Below, one piece after another: positions 55,961-64,000 of a stretch of DNA of 64,000 nt. The notes under the pieces were generated by a model that saw only the letters and a program-made list of their open reading frames with translations, searched no databases and was not told the origin of the DNA. Position 1 is the stretch's first letter. Each line of letters opens with the position of its first letter. Made by a program: the position numbers and the translations under genes. The stretch comes from Gracilaria gracilis (Eukaryota > Rhodophyta > Florideophyceae > Gracilariales > Gracilariaceae): NCBI GenBank assembly GCA_030374805.1, contig JARGSG010000047.1:310001-374000 (forward strand), read 5' to 3'.

Positions 55961-58043
55961 GAGCTAAAATCTTGCCCCAAATGAACACCAGTTCTTGCCG
56001 CACAATATTAGACGGGTGTTGGAGGAGTCGGAGCACATACGGAAACATGCCAACGGAAAGCGTGCGATCAACTGCGTCGGCACCTGTCTGAACATAGCGG
56101 GAAAGCAACTGAAGGGTACGCAAACGATCACCTGGACTGAGCAAGCTATGCAAAGTCATTGGAAGCTGCTCAGGTGGCCCGCGGTTTGCCGGACCTTGGT
56201 CAAGCCATATGCCAAACGAACCCAATTGGTGTTGGAAAAACGGATTAGACTGATAGCGATACGTTGGCGAGGTGTTAGCAATAGGCTGCGCTGTTGGCAT
56301 ATCCGCATAGGTCTGGCGATTAATATGGCGACGATCCAGATACGGCGACCTCGTCCGATTATAGTCAGTGCCTGAACTAGGGACGTTCTGTGAAGGTGAC
56401 GGTATACCAATCCCCGGGCGCAGCGCAATCGATGACGAAGACGACGAGGACGAAGTTGGATGCATGAAGCGATAAGACTGGGCGGCCTTACTTTGATTCA
56501 TGTCGGCAATCATCGTCGGTAACTGTACAAGAATGTTTTCCATGGCGAGCTCGAACCATTGCCAAAGAGGATGACCATGAGTATCTGGCAGAGCAGGATA
56601 CGAGACAGGCCTGCATCTATGAAAATGCATGATTCGATTCGCTAATAAGAAGTTTCTCATTAGACTTGCCACCATAAGATCGCGTCGGTACAGCTCATTG
56701 AAAAGACTTCTAGGCAGTATATTCCAAGCAATGGTATCAGTTATAGCAGTGAATATCCACTTCAGTTCTCCCAACGGTGTGTTTCTCGCTTCAAGTGTAC
56801 CCGGAATCTCGTCAAGCATTTCATAGGTAACGCCGTCTACCAGAGTTCTTCTCCAAAACCACCTCAAAGCCGTCTTTATTGGAGTTGTAAGGCAAGAAGT
56901 GAAAAGGTCCGCAGGCAAGGACGCGGCAGCAGGAAGTTGTTCTCCCTCCGAACACGCAGCAAGAAATATTGAATTACGATGATGTGGAAAGCTTGCGTTG
57001 CGGTCCGGTCGCCTCGAGTTGGCCTGAAATTCTCGTTCAAACTGATCAATGAGTTTGACATAGTGGCGTAAAACGGTGCCAGCGGAGTTGGTGTCAAAGA
57101 TATATATGGAAGGGCTACCAAGCACCTCATGCAAATCGTACAAGTTGAAAGGGATGTACTGCGTATAGTTATGATTAAACAGCCAAAACTCTCCGTTTGG
57201 AGTAGGTCTGGGGACACCATGACCATTGTAAAAGAATAGAACGCGATCGTTTTTTGCAGAGCGACGAAAAGAGACGCACAGGCGTTTGAGTTCTACGACA
57301 GTAGGGTCTGGTGCGACTCTATAGCGCGCTTTATGTTGCAAGCTCTCAAACTGTCTCTTCAGCATTGTGGAAATCTGTTGCATTGACTCTGTTGGATTCT
57401 GCAAGCTGGGTTCGGTCCACGCTTCGAGACGTGCACGTGGGTTCAGGCGAGAAGCGTCTGGGGGGTCAACGCCAATGTTGAGACAGAGAACCAAAACTCC
57501 GTTTGCTGTCCTGATTCGGTCTGTGAGACGCCATGGGTTGAGCGCGCGGTTTACGGTAGCTGTGCGGTTAAGTGGGGGCGAAGGTTGCGGGGTTGGCGGC
57601 GGCCTACTTGCGGACGGAGAGTGCTCGGTCGGTTGTTGTGGTGAGAACTGCTGGACAACAACGTCATCTTCCTGTAAGACGAGAAGATGATGGGTGGAGG
57701 AGGCGTAGAGGTTGCGAAACCGCATGGGTTGGATGCGCGGTGTTGGTGAAGACGCGGGTGCTGATGAGGAGTTGGGAGTCATGTCTGACGTAGAAGGCTG
57801 AACATCTTTGGGATGCATTGCAGCTTTGCAGCACTTTAGAACGGAGCAGAGCAGTAGCTTTCCTCCGTACGCTTGGGAACGATTAGTGCCACACGACAAA
57901 GGAGACAGCTCTTGACGCTCTCGACACTCTTGACGCTCGTAGTTGCCAAAGTTGTAGACGGTGGCGTGTAACTTGTTCAACGCACCCAAAAGGTTCCATT
58001 TAACAAGCGTCTCGTATGGATGCCCCAGTGCAGGATTCGGCAT
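55785..58043 (-). CDS. RPTOR: Raptor (TOR complex 1), N-terminal part: RNC caspase-like domain and first HEAT repeats
   Basis: Carries the Raptor N-terminal conserved domain: NGVLVLCLNIGVDPPD, VELKRLCVSFRRSAKNDRVL, FFYNGHGVPRPTPNGEFWLF, NYTQYIPFNLYDLHEVLGSP and IYIFDTNSAGTV. The caspase-like Cys/His site keeps His in GHG, but the DC(S) of other Raptors reads DTN, in line with a non-catalytic fold. HEAT repeats follow up to DRYMYFLQFVAKPPN. There the homology switches to the other frame at a run of five C on the + strand (55876–55880); one base fewer would restore a single frame. The last 30 residues of this frame are thus probably wrong. The start could also be the ATG at 57818 (MHPKDVQPS), which begins the more family-like part. 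Confidence 0.85.
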   Translation of the reverse strand: MPNPALGHPYETLVKWNLLGALNKLHATVYNFGNYERQECRERQELSPLSCGTNRSQAYGGKLLLCSVLKCCKAAMHPKDVQPSTSDMTPNSSSAPASSPTPRIQPMRFRNLYASSTHHLLVLQEDDVVVQQFSPQQPTEHSPSASRPPPTPQPSPPLNRTATVNRALNPWRLTDRIRTANGVLVLCLNIGVDPPDASRLNPRARLEAWTEPSLQNPTESMQQISTMLKRQFESLQHKARYRVAPDPTVVELKRLCVSFRRSAKNDRVLFFYNGHGVPRPTPNGEFWLFNHNYTQYIPFNLYDLHEVLGSPSIYIFDTNSAGTVLRHYVKLIDQFEREFQANSRRPDRNASFPHHRNSIFLAACSEGEQLPAAASLPADLFTSCLTTPIKTALRWFWRRTLVDGVTYEMLDEIPGTLEARNTPLGELKWIFTAITDTIAWNILPRSLFNELYRRDLMVASLMRNFLLANRIMHFHRCRPVSYPALPDTHGHPLWQWFELAMENILVQLPTMIADMNQSKAAQSYRFMHPTSSSSSSSSIALRPGIGIPSPSQNVPSSGTDYNRTRSPYLDRRHINRQTYADMPTAQPIANTSPTYRYQSNPFFQHQLGSFGIWLDQGPANRGPPEQLPMTLHSLLSPGDRLRTLQLLSRYVQTGADAVDRTLSVGMFPYVLRLLQHPSNIVRQELVFIWGKILALDGSVCSDLMEKDRYMYFLQFVAKPPNGGERTEACVHCGRILHLVYYCSRLCRSSSGM

Positions 58044-58530
58044 ATCTCAGGGCCACAGCGCATGAACGTGTCACACGAGTAATCTCGCACGTTGACCTGC
58101 TCCACGTCATTCTGCATGTCTGGGAGAAAGCCCTCAAATCCGACAAGCTCTTCACGACGGTAAATGTCGTTGACACATCGCATAAACCGCAGAAACCACT
58201 GCTCAATGATGCCGTTGCTTGATGAAGCTGCTTGATCTGTATCTGTCTTGCGGCAAGATTTATTGTTCGTCCCTAACATAGAATCCCGTCTCTGTAGGTA
58301 TCACCATCATGCTTAACGCTCGGCACATTTAGAACGCGTCTTAACCTCCGGAATATACCCATTCTGTTCATTCTTATCATGACCAGATTATCTGCGCCGC
58401 TCAAATTCCAAGATGCTGATAGCGTATCTACTGGCATCACTAATATTCTAGACATACCCCGGCTATCTAGAACAAGTGTGCGACATGACAGACACTGGAA
58501 GTGAACGTATCATTCTCCAGTTCCGCGATG

Positions 58531-59229
58531 CTATCTACTTTTCATTTGAGGCAGTACCTGCAAATTCTGCAAGTTTTGTTGTGAATACTCTAACGCCCAC
58601 TTCACCGTTGGGAAAGCAAGTTCGTCCCACGGAATCTCGCTCCATTCAAACATGCGCACCTGCTCCATTTCGGGTCCCGGAGCAATATCGCGCTCGTTCA
58701 GCAGTGTACATCGATACACCAGCTGCACTTGATTGGCTGGCAAGACGTTGTACACCGCTAGTAGATTCACGGGATTCATGTCAAGAACCGCACCCATCTC
58801 TTCGTACGCTTCCCGTGCGGCGCCCTCATGTGCCGTCTCAGCTGATTCCAGAAAGCCGGCTGGAATCGTCCACCTTCCTTGCGGTACTATGGCTCGTTTG
58901 CCAAGCAATACGCGACGAAGGTCATGGGAAATCGGCACGCACGCCACAACTACTTTGGGGTTTTCGTAGAGTACAGTTCCGCAGCCCGTGCAAACCAGTC
59001 TTGTACGATGATCGCCGGCCGGTACCTGGTACTCTAATTTGGATGCGCAACTACGGCAAAAGCCTGGAGGCTTGTTGGTTGTCGGTGCGGGAGTGGTGCT
59101 CGCTTTGTTTTGCATACTTGTGGTCTTGTCTGCGTCTGGTTGCGATCGTGTGCAGACTGGCGGCCAATTCATCGAGTTCAGGCAGCGGCGTCGTCGGACA
59201 AAGAGGGGGGGATATGGAGCGAATGCCAT
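58531..59229 (-). CDS. NUDX23-like ADP-ribose/FAD pyrophosphatase, plastid
   Basis: 232 residues. The leader MAFAPYPPLFVRRRRCLNSM is a red-algal plastid transit peptide. A zinc ribbon with C58-x2-C61 and C80-x2-C83 (FCRSCASKLEY, VCTGCGTVLYENPKVVVAC) precedes a complete Nudix box at 125–147 (GFLESAETAHEG, AAREAYEEMGA), matching Gx5Ex7REUxEExGU. ENPK next to the ribbon and the FAPGPE-like APGPEMEQVRMFEW further on are as in Arabidopsis NUDX23, which splits FAD to FMN and AMP in the plastid and so tunes flavin levels. The ATG at 59229 has good context (GAGATGG); the frame is open 15 codons more. Confidence 0.88.
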   Translation of the reverse strand: MAFAPYPPLFVRRRRCLNSMNWPPVCTRSQPDADKTTSMQNKASTTPAPTTNKPPGFCRSCASKLEYQVPAGDHRTRLVCTGCGTVLYENPKVVVACVPISHDLRRVLLGKRAIVPQGRWTIPAGFLESAETAHEGAAREAYEEMGAVLDMNPVNLLAVYNVLPANQVQLVYRCTLLNERDIAPGPEMEQVRMFEWSEIPWDELAFPTVKWALEYSQQNLQNLQVLPQMKSR

Positions 59230-59336
59230 CTCAGAGGCGGTTGGTTGATTGGAATAGTTATGCCGAATGTTCAATGTGCGAGCCCCCTCGATAAGAGACT
59301 GCGAGAAACGTGAATTGTATCGATTCTGTCACGAGC

Positions 59337-59531
59337 ATGTGGTCCTCCTTCCGTCTGCAGTACTTTGGCAGGCTCACTTCGACATCTATGGTTCCAAAAT
59401 CGAACATTTTGGAGGGCACAGCCTGTGCAGCATGCTCTGGACAGACTGTTGAAGAAACCCGCATCTACTACAAATTCCTCGCACGCAAAGGCTTGCTAAA
59501 GACCCCAGACACGCCTATTATTTCAACTTAG
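59337..59531 (+). CDS. Small CxxC protein, possibly mitochondrial (candidate)
   Basis: 64 residues from an ATG, not recognised. The first 22 (MWSSFRLQYFGRLTSTSMVP) are basic, lack acids and fit a mitochondrial or plastid presequence. Then comes ILEGTACAACSGQ, with a CxxC-x-G of zinc-ribbon or DnaJ-finger style, and a basic helix YYKFLARKGLLK. It is divergent from the NUDX23-like gene with 107 bases between the starts, in line with the alternating gene pattern. It may be a chance frame or the last exon of a longer gene, since TCTGCAG just inside could act as an acceptor. Confidence 0.35.
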   Translation: MWSSFRLQYFGRLTSTSMVPKSNILEGTACAACSGQTVEETRIYYKFLARKGLLKTPDTPIIST

Positions 59532-61229
59532 AGCAGCAAAGTTTATGTCGAAAGAAACGATCTCTCACAAGGAAGACCAATATTCTTTCGGGCCTTTTCT
59601 GATGATATCAACAACAACCAACTGCCCCATCGCCACCACTGCTCTTGCGTCACCGTCAAACCCGTCGCCGTTCGCCACGACCTTCCTGGTTTCTTGTTTG
59701 CTTGATTCGACTTGAGGAGCTCGAGCTTCACAAACGTGAACCTTCTGGTTTGCGCCCTAGTAGGAAGGCAGGAACGCGTTGTTTTCTATCAAACGCGACT
59801 TCAGTACATAAATTTCGCTCCCCAAGAGAACGTTTAGACTCATCGTCCTGAGCTTTTTCTCAGCAAACCTGTCACCTTCTGTTTTTCCTTTCTTCTTCTT
59901 TATTATGGTCAGCCGCCCCTGATTTCGAGGCGGCAGTAGTTCTATCTAGAGATAGTTCTCTCTCTTGAAGAATGCCAAAAACCGTAACGTTTTTCCTTTC
60001 TTGTTTGAAGACGCACTATATTACGACTCTCAACCTGTTCGCAGTTAATTCTACAGAATCGCAATGGGTTGTCGCCCATCTAAGCCAGAAGTTGCGGGTA
60101 TCAGTTCAGAGCAATACCCCAAAGCGTAGTTAATACACGTGCGCCTTTTGTCTGGTTTACAAGCTCCTTGTTACGGGCTTCCATCAGGGACCGTTCTAGA
60201 TGTTCGTAGTCTCCTCCTCCTTTAAGTGAAAACGCGTACCTGAATTATTCGTATTCGTGGGTTCGCTAAAGACCCGACGACCTACATATAACACTTCTAT
60301 ACCGCAGCCACTAACTACTAACCAGCAGCTGTGCTACACTTACTGGGCTACGAAAAGAAAGTGTTGGATGCCTTAGCTGTTTTCGACCGCAGGCGTTTCG
60401 CTACCGACGCTTATCACCTTCTTCTTCCTATCAAGCACTTCATTCAGCCTCTAGCTAGAGACCATTCGTGGTCGTATTGAAATGAAACACGGTGTTCAGC
60501 TAGATGTGTTTCTGCGGCACAAGGGAAAAATGATCCGCCGTCCGTGGTTGCAGTCAGACCGTCGAACGAAAACGATCTCATTGTCAATCTCAAATGTTTG
60601 GTATGCCGCAACTTTTGCGATTTGGTCATGCATTCCCTGATAGGATCGTTATATAATGTCTATTTGAATAGATCCCTCTCCGGTAGTGTCAACCGTCGGT
60701 GCTCCAAATGGCATGGCACCACTCTTTCGCCAGAACACCGCCAAGGCAATCACTGTATACGTATCCTCCGGACCACAGGGTAGGTTGACATAGGGGTTGG
60801 ATTTCGCTTGTTCAGACTACCAAGGGGGTAACGCTACCGTTGGTAACTGCTATTCATCGTCTACTCATCGATGGAGCCTTCTCTTTTGCATTCATTAGGA
60901 AAAGATCTCGGCAATTTTTAAGATCTATCCAAACAAATATAGGTTCATAGGCGCTCGAGATCGTTCGTTCGGCCTTCGTGTCCGTATACGTTGTGACGGT
61001 GTCCCGACTTCATATCCAGCGAAGGAGTTAATCGAGAAGTCCAAGTTGCGCTTGCTTATTTCTTCTTCGTCTTGTGTCTTCTGTACACCCGGTCGCCCCT
61101 TATCTCGATAAGAAAGCGATGCGGTGCAGTTGTACAACTACAACCGACCACATGTGGTCCACAACTTGTGGAACAAAAGTGAAGAATGACTTTGAATGCG
61201 TAGTTCTATGATGCTACTCCAAACGCTTC
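59532..61229. other. Repeat-border intergenic region
   Basis: Apart from LINE copy A3 no gene is recognised. A CCAAGGGGGTAAC/TACCGTTGG patch lies at about 60820–60850. Confidence 0.35.
59895..59988 (-). mobile_element. 5'-truncated LINE 3' end, copy A3
   Basis: Only 94 bases: RFLAFFKRENYL and a stop on the minus strand, then the 3' region with ATAATAAAG and an (AAG)n tail, as in copies A1 and A2. A perfect 14-base direct repeat GTTTTTCCTTTCTT at 59881–59894 and 59989–60002 marks its ends, which is strong evidence of target-primed insertion. Confidence 0.8.
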
Positions 61230-61487
61230 GCGATGAAAGCTCCTTGTCAAACTATTGCAAAGCGGGACCCTGATCACGTTGTGTTTCGCTGTGCTTTGGA
61301 CAACCGCTCGAGGAGGGCGCTCATGGCTGGAACACCGCGAGATGCGAAAACGTCAATTAAGTCTCTTATTAGATACGACCCTCAGAAGTTCTTGGCATTT
61401 CTAAAGAGAGAGAGAGCTTCCTCTGAAGCTCTACTACAGTATCGGAATAAGGTACTGTTGTCCACAGTAAAGAAGAAGAAGAAGAAA
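61230..61487 (+). mobile_element. LINE 3' end, subfamily B, copy B1
   Basis: Encodes the C-terminus of a LINE protein: DPDHVVFRCALDNRSRRALM (zinc-knuckle end), SLIRYDPQKFLAFLKRERAS, then LLQYRNKVLLSTV and lysines coded by the (AAG)n tail itself. The frame has no stop before the tail. It is related to subfamily A (FRCPLTNAARR, FLAFFKREN) but has diverged. No target duplication was found and the left edge is approximate. Confidence 0.65.
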
Positions 61488-62150
61488 CTTCCGCAATTCG
61501 GAGCTGGAAATATGACTGGACATGAACCACAGGAAGTCTTGAACTTCCAGAAGCGAGGAAGCTTCATGTAAAGACTTACAGCAGTTTTGTAATAGAAAAC
61601 TCCTGTTCCCAATGATGCAGAAAGGTGTTCGTATACCAACCAGTCTGGTCCTATTGCATTTACTCTGTTTCCGTTTCTCAAAACTCTTGACTGTTCTCTT
61701 GAAAAGGCAACCACCATCGGTAACACTACCACCTTAGCACTCAGGGGGCTTGTGGAATGGACATCATTTGGACAAGTTCCCCGTTGGGGGGGGGGGGGGG
61801 GGGTCCGGGGTCCACAACTCAGACGGATGTTCGTCGTAAATTGTAATGCAAAACCTTTTGAGTTGCATAATCTATCTACAACCATTCCACATCACGCTAC
61901 TCTCAGGCTCTTAAGTGCCCAGCAACATTTTTTCCAAACACAACGGTTTGCAACGGAACAAGGTCTCGTCATGCATACCCATACTCTGAGTATAATGTAA
62001 TTTTGGCTTCCGCGTTATTCCCTCTCCCAGCAACTTTTCGATGTGACAGTCACTGTCTGCTAAAGACAAGCAACTGACAAACGTGCATTTTGTATGTGTT
62101 CTCCTAGTGCAGTAGAAGACACTGGGGCAGGAGAGGGCTGTCAAGTTCCC
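61488..62150. other. Intergenic with G18 run
   Basis: No gene is recognised. A run of 18 G lies at 61786–61803. Confidence 0.4.
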
Positions 62151-62158
62151 TATAAAAA
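62151..62158 (+). promoter_or_regulatory. TATA box ahead of CA-rich leader
   Basis: TATAAAAA, about 180 bases ahead of the ATG at 62333. What follows is a CA-rich, G-poor stretch like the leader of a well-expressed mRNA. Confidence 0.45.
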
Positions 62159-62332
62159 CCGAGTTCACCAACCCCGCCTCCCTTCTCCTCAATCTAACAT
62201 CAACCACATCAACAACAGCACTCCAACGTTCCGAAAAACAACATATCATTATCAACCCAACTATATATATTATACCTACATCATATCATCAACTCTTCTA
62301 TACATCTCATATTTATACATAACATAGTCAAT

Positions 62333-62719
62333 GCTGCTGGCTATTTGTAAGTACACCCATCGCTCGCTTTCTCACCGTTCTCTTCCAAGGCTCTAACCCC
62401 CACTCGTTCTTTTTGCTGCTAATCTTCATGCAGAAAAATGTACTTTGTACAGAGGCGTATATTAGTCACTGGACCCGACTGATGCGGAAGTAATGTTCTC
62501 CCATCTCCAGGGGGTAAGCGGACCTTGGACGCCCCAGGGGCTGGTCAGAAGCAGAGGGAATATATTTCAAAGGGCTCGACGATCAGCAGCCTGTCGACAG
62601 TCCCAAGGCTAGAGCTTGAAATTAGCCCCGCTTACCCCGGCAGTCCTAGTGGAATCCGTTCTGCTGGACTGTGTGACTCAGGCTGTCGACGGGAAGGGTT
62701 ATCTAGTGGTCGGGGATGA
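62333..62719 (+). CDS. Candidate small two-exon gene, unknown product
   Basis: ATG at 62333 starts MLLAI and meets a consensus donor GTAAGT at 62349. An acceptor CTCCCATCTCCAG ends at 62510. Joining 62333–62348 to 62511–62719 gives an uninterrupted 74-residue frame: MLLAIWGKRTLDAPGAGQKQ, REYISKGSTISSLSTVPRLE, LEISPAYPGSPSGIRSAGLC and a short Cys/Arg/Gly-rich end. The product matches nothing known and has no evident domain. A TATA box and CA-rich leader precede it. Other acceptors nearby give immediate stops. Exon 2 also contains an 11-base inverted repeat (62511–62521 with 62628–62638), so a structured non-coding RNA is the alternative. Confidence 0.3.
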
Positions 62720-62990
62720 AGCTGCGGTTGTTTGCATTCGTGTAACATGAATGGCTGGGTGCAAAACGCAGAACGAGTATTGGATCTCTTTCGTCTTGAT
62801 CGGTGTCTTCCTCGGTTTTACATGTACCCACACTTCGGTGTTGTAGGTCGGCATATAGATGTTGATTGGTATTCTCAGCTTCCAAGGTGAGTGAACACGT
62901 TCTAAACGGTTGAAAGATAGCTTTGCTTCTAAAATCAAGTCCCTTCTAACACATTCATAAAACGCCATTCTGTCTTTCATTTCTTTCTTC

Positions 62991-63145
62991 TTCTTCTTTA
63001 TTGTGGACAACAGTACCTTATTCCGATACCGTAGTAGAGCTTCAGAGGAAGCTCTCTCTCTTAAAAAGGCCAAGAACTTCTGAGGGTCATATCTAACATC
63101 TTGTTACTTGAAACTTATCATGAAACATGACGGTGATAGGTTGAA
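62991..63145 (-). mobile_element. 5'-truncated LINE 3' end, copy B2
   Basis: Minus strand encodes RYDPQKFLAFLRERAS and LLRYRNKVLLSTIKKKKK, matching copy B1 in the opposite orientation, with lysines from the (AAG)n tail. ATTTCTTTCTTC at 62979–62990 and 63146–63157 may be the target duplication, though its TTC content overlaps the tail. An in-frame stop lies just upstream of RYDP, so the copy is dead. Confidence 0.65.
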
Positions 63146-63344
63146 ATTTCTTTCTTCGTAGATGAGAGCATGTGTTGCTCTCGCTGATGTAAGCCTTACG
63201 CTTGTACTGAATCATCACTTTTGCTCTTCCTACAGTTGCGCTTGTCAAGTGTTTGCTTCCAAATTGCTTCCAAATTCTCCCGCTAGTGTTGTTCCTGCTG
63301 CAGCCGCTCACTGCCGTTGGGATTCGGTTTCTGTGACCTATCCC

Positions 63345-64000
63345 ATGCAACTGCCGTCATTTATAGTGCCAACGTCACGTTCACTGCTCCGTGAAGATCA
63401 CGCAGTGTCCCGTATCTCCAATCTTTCCAGACGTGCTGCAGTCCCACCGTCGAAGCAACCCGTACCAACCTTTCAAATGGGACTCGAAAAGGCCGCTCCA
63501 TCAGCTTCAACTGAGCCAGTGCAAGAATCCGCTCCTAATATGTGGATAGTAGAACAAATAACCCCATACGATGCATATCACCACGGTGTAAAGCAGCTTC
63601 TGCTTTCCAAGAACACCAAGTTCCAAGCCATGACCATTGCCGATACTGGAGCGTATGGGCGAGCACTCTTTCTAGATGGAAGTATCCAAACCACGGAGGG
63701 TGATGAACCGTTTTACCACGAACCTCTGGTTCATTTGCCTTGTCTCGTGCATTCTAGTCCTGAAAACGTGCTGATCTTGGGCGGCGCTGATGGCGGTGCT
63801 GCCAGAGAGGCTCTGAGATGGCATTCTGTCAAATCTGTCGTCGTCGTTGATATCGATGGAGAAGTAGTAGATGCTTGTCGCAAATATCTACCGAACATTG
63901 CTCAAGGCTCTCTGGATGATCCAAGGTGCGAACTCATTGTTGGTGACGCTTTGGACTACATAAACCGAAACCAAACCTCTTTCGATGTCATTATCTGTGA
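63345..64000 (+). CDS. Polyamine aminopropyltransferase (spermidine/thermospermine synthase), 5' part
   Basis: 218 codons to the right edge, open. Residues 1–65 are a basic, S/P-rich leader, perhaps targeting. Then WIVEQITPYDAYHHGVKQLL and TGAYGRALFLDGSIQTTEGD (the substrate-binding DGxxQ…E), HEPLVHLPC, and the SAM-fold core ENVLILGGADGGAAREAL, VVVVDIDGEVVDACRKYLP, LIVGDALDYI and FDVIICD. The family moves the aminopropyl group of decarboxylated S-adenosylmethionine onto putrescine or spermidine. GGADGG in place of GGGDGG and HG-x-K wording are closer to thermospermine-type enzymes, but the acceptor site is not covered fully. The start at 63345 is the first ATG of the frame. Confidence 0.88.
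   Translation, partial: MQLPSFIVPTSRSLLREDHAVSRISNLSRRAAVPPSKQPVPTFQMGLEKAAPSASTEPVQESAPNMWIVEQITPYDAYHHGVKQLLLSKNTKFQAMTIADTGAYGRALFLDGSIQTTEGDEPFYHEPLVHLPCLVHSSPENVLILGGADGGAAREALRWHSVKSVVVVDIDGEVVDACRKYLPNIAQGSLDDPRCELIVGDALDYINRNQTSFDVIIC

Noticed and set aside
58476-59294. 272-codon + strand frame
   Set aside because: Antisense to the NUDX23-like gene, whose domains are clear.

Overview
This looks like nuclear DNA of a red alga, probably a florideophyte of the Chondrus kind; that placement is an inference. The support is: almost every protein gene is a single exon; several products begin with plastid-type leaders of the form MAF… (a tudor-free PH-domain protein, a NUDX23-like Nudix enzyme) or other S/R-rich leaders; there are plastid proteins (a GluTR-binding-like protein, a PHR2/CRY-DASH-type photolyase); there is an NB-ARC–WD40 protein; and a compact gene island is bordered on both sides by transposon debris. 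No rRNA, tRNA or CRISPR array was recognised.

Layout. 1–5.9 kb is a repeat-rich border: an open hAT-like transposase running off the left edge, two LINE 3' ends, and a DUF2235 hydrolase gene with one intron. 5.9–59.5 kb is the gene island: Nudix hydrolase, GluTR-binding-like protein, truncated photolyase, AAA+ ATPase, TMEM69-like, tudor-like, akirin, a glutamine-synthetase-like enzyme, a Q/H/P-rich coiled-coil protein, CAND1, MAEA/Gid9, mRNA guanylyltransferase, AsnRS, ITFG1/TIP, RAD23, a GH43/32-type propeller protein, an NB-ARC–WD40 protein, a plastid PH-domain protein, an ArfGAP, PRP16, TFIIE-beta, a divergent histone H3 (possible CENH3), a C2H2 zinc-finger protein, Raptor (split by an apparent frameshift), a NUDX23-like enzyme and a small CxxC protein. 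59.5–63.2 kb is again repeat-rich, with three more LINE ends and a possible small two-exon gene. At 63.3 kb an aminopropyltransferase (spermidine synthase family) starts and runs off the right edge.

From 23.6 to 49.9 kb twelve consecutive genes alternate strand without exception, so nearly every gene shares a divergent promoter on one side and a short convergent 3' end on the other. Base composition is patchy: about 14.3–19 kb and 49–54 kb are very GC-rich with homopolymer runs, and the boundary runs through the Raptor gene. Functionally these are housekeeping genes: ubiquitin and cullin control (CAND1, Gid9, RAD23), RNA and transcription (capping, PRP16, TFIIE), TOR signalling (Raptor), chromatin (H3 variant, akirin, tudor) and plastid upkeep. 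There is no operon logic. Start codons were chosen at true ATGs; several longer open frames begin at non-ATG codons and were trimmed.
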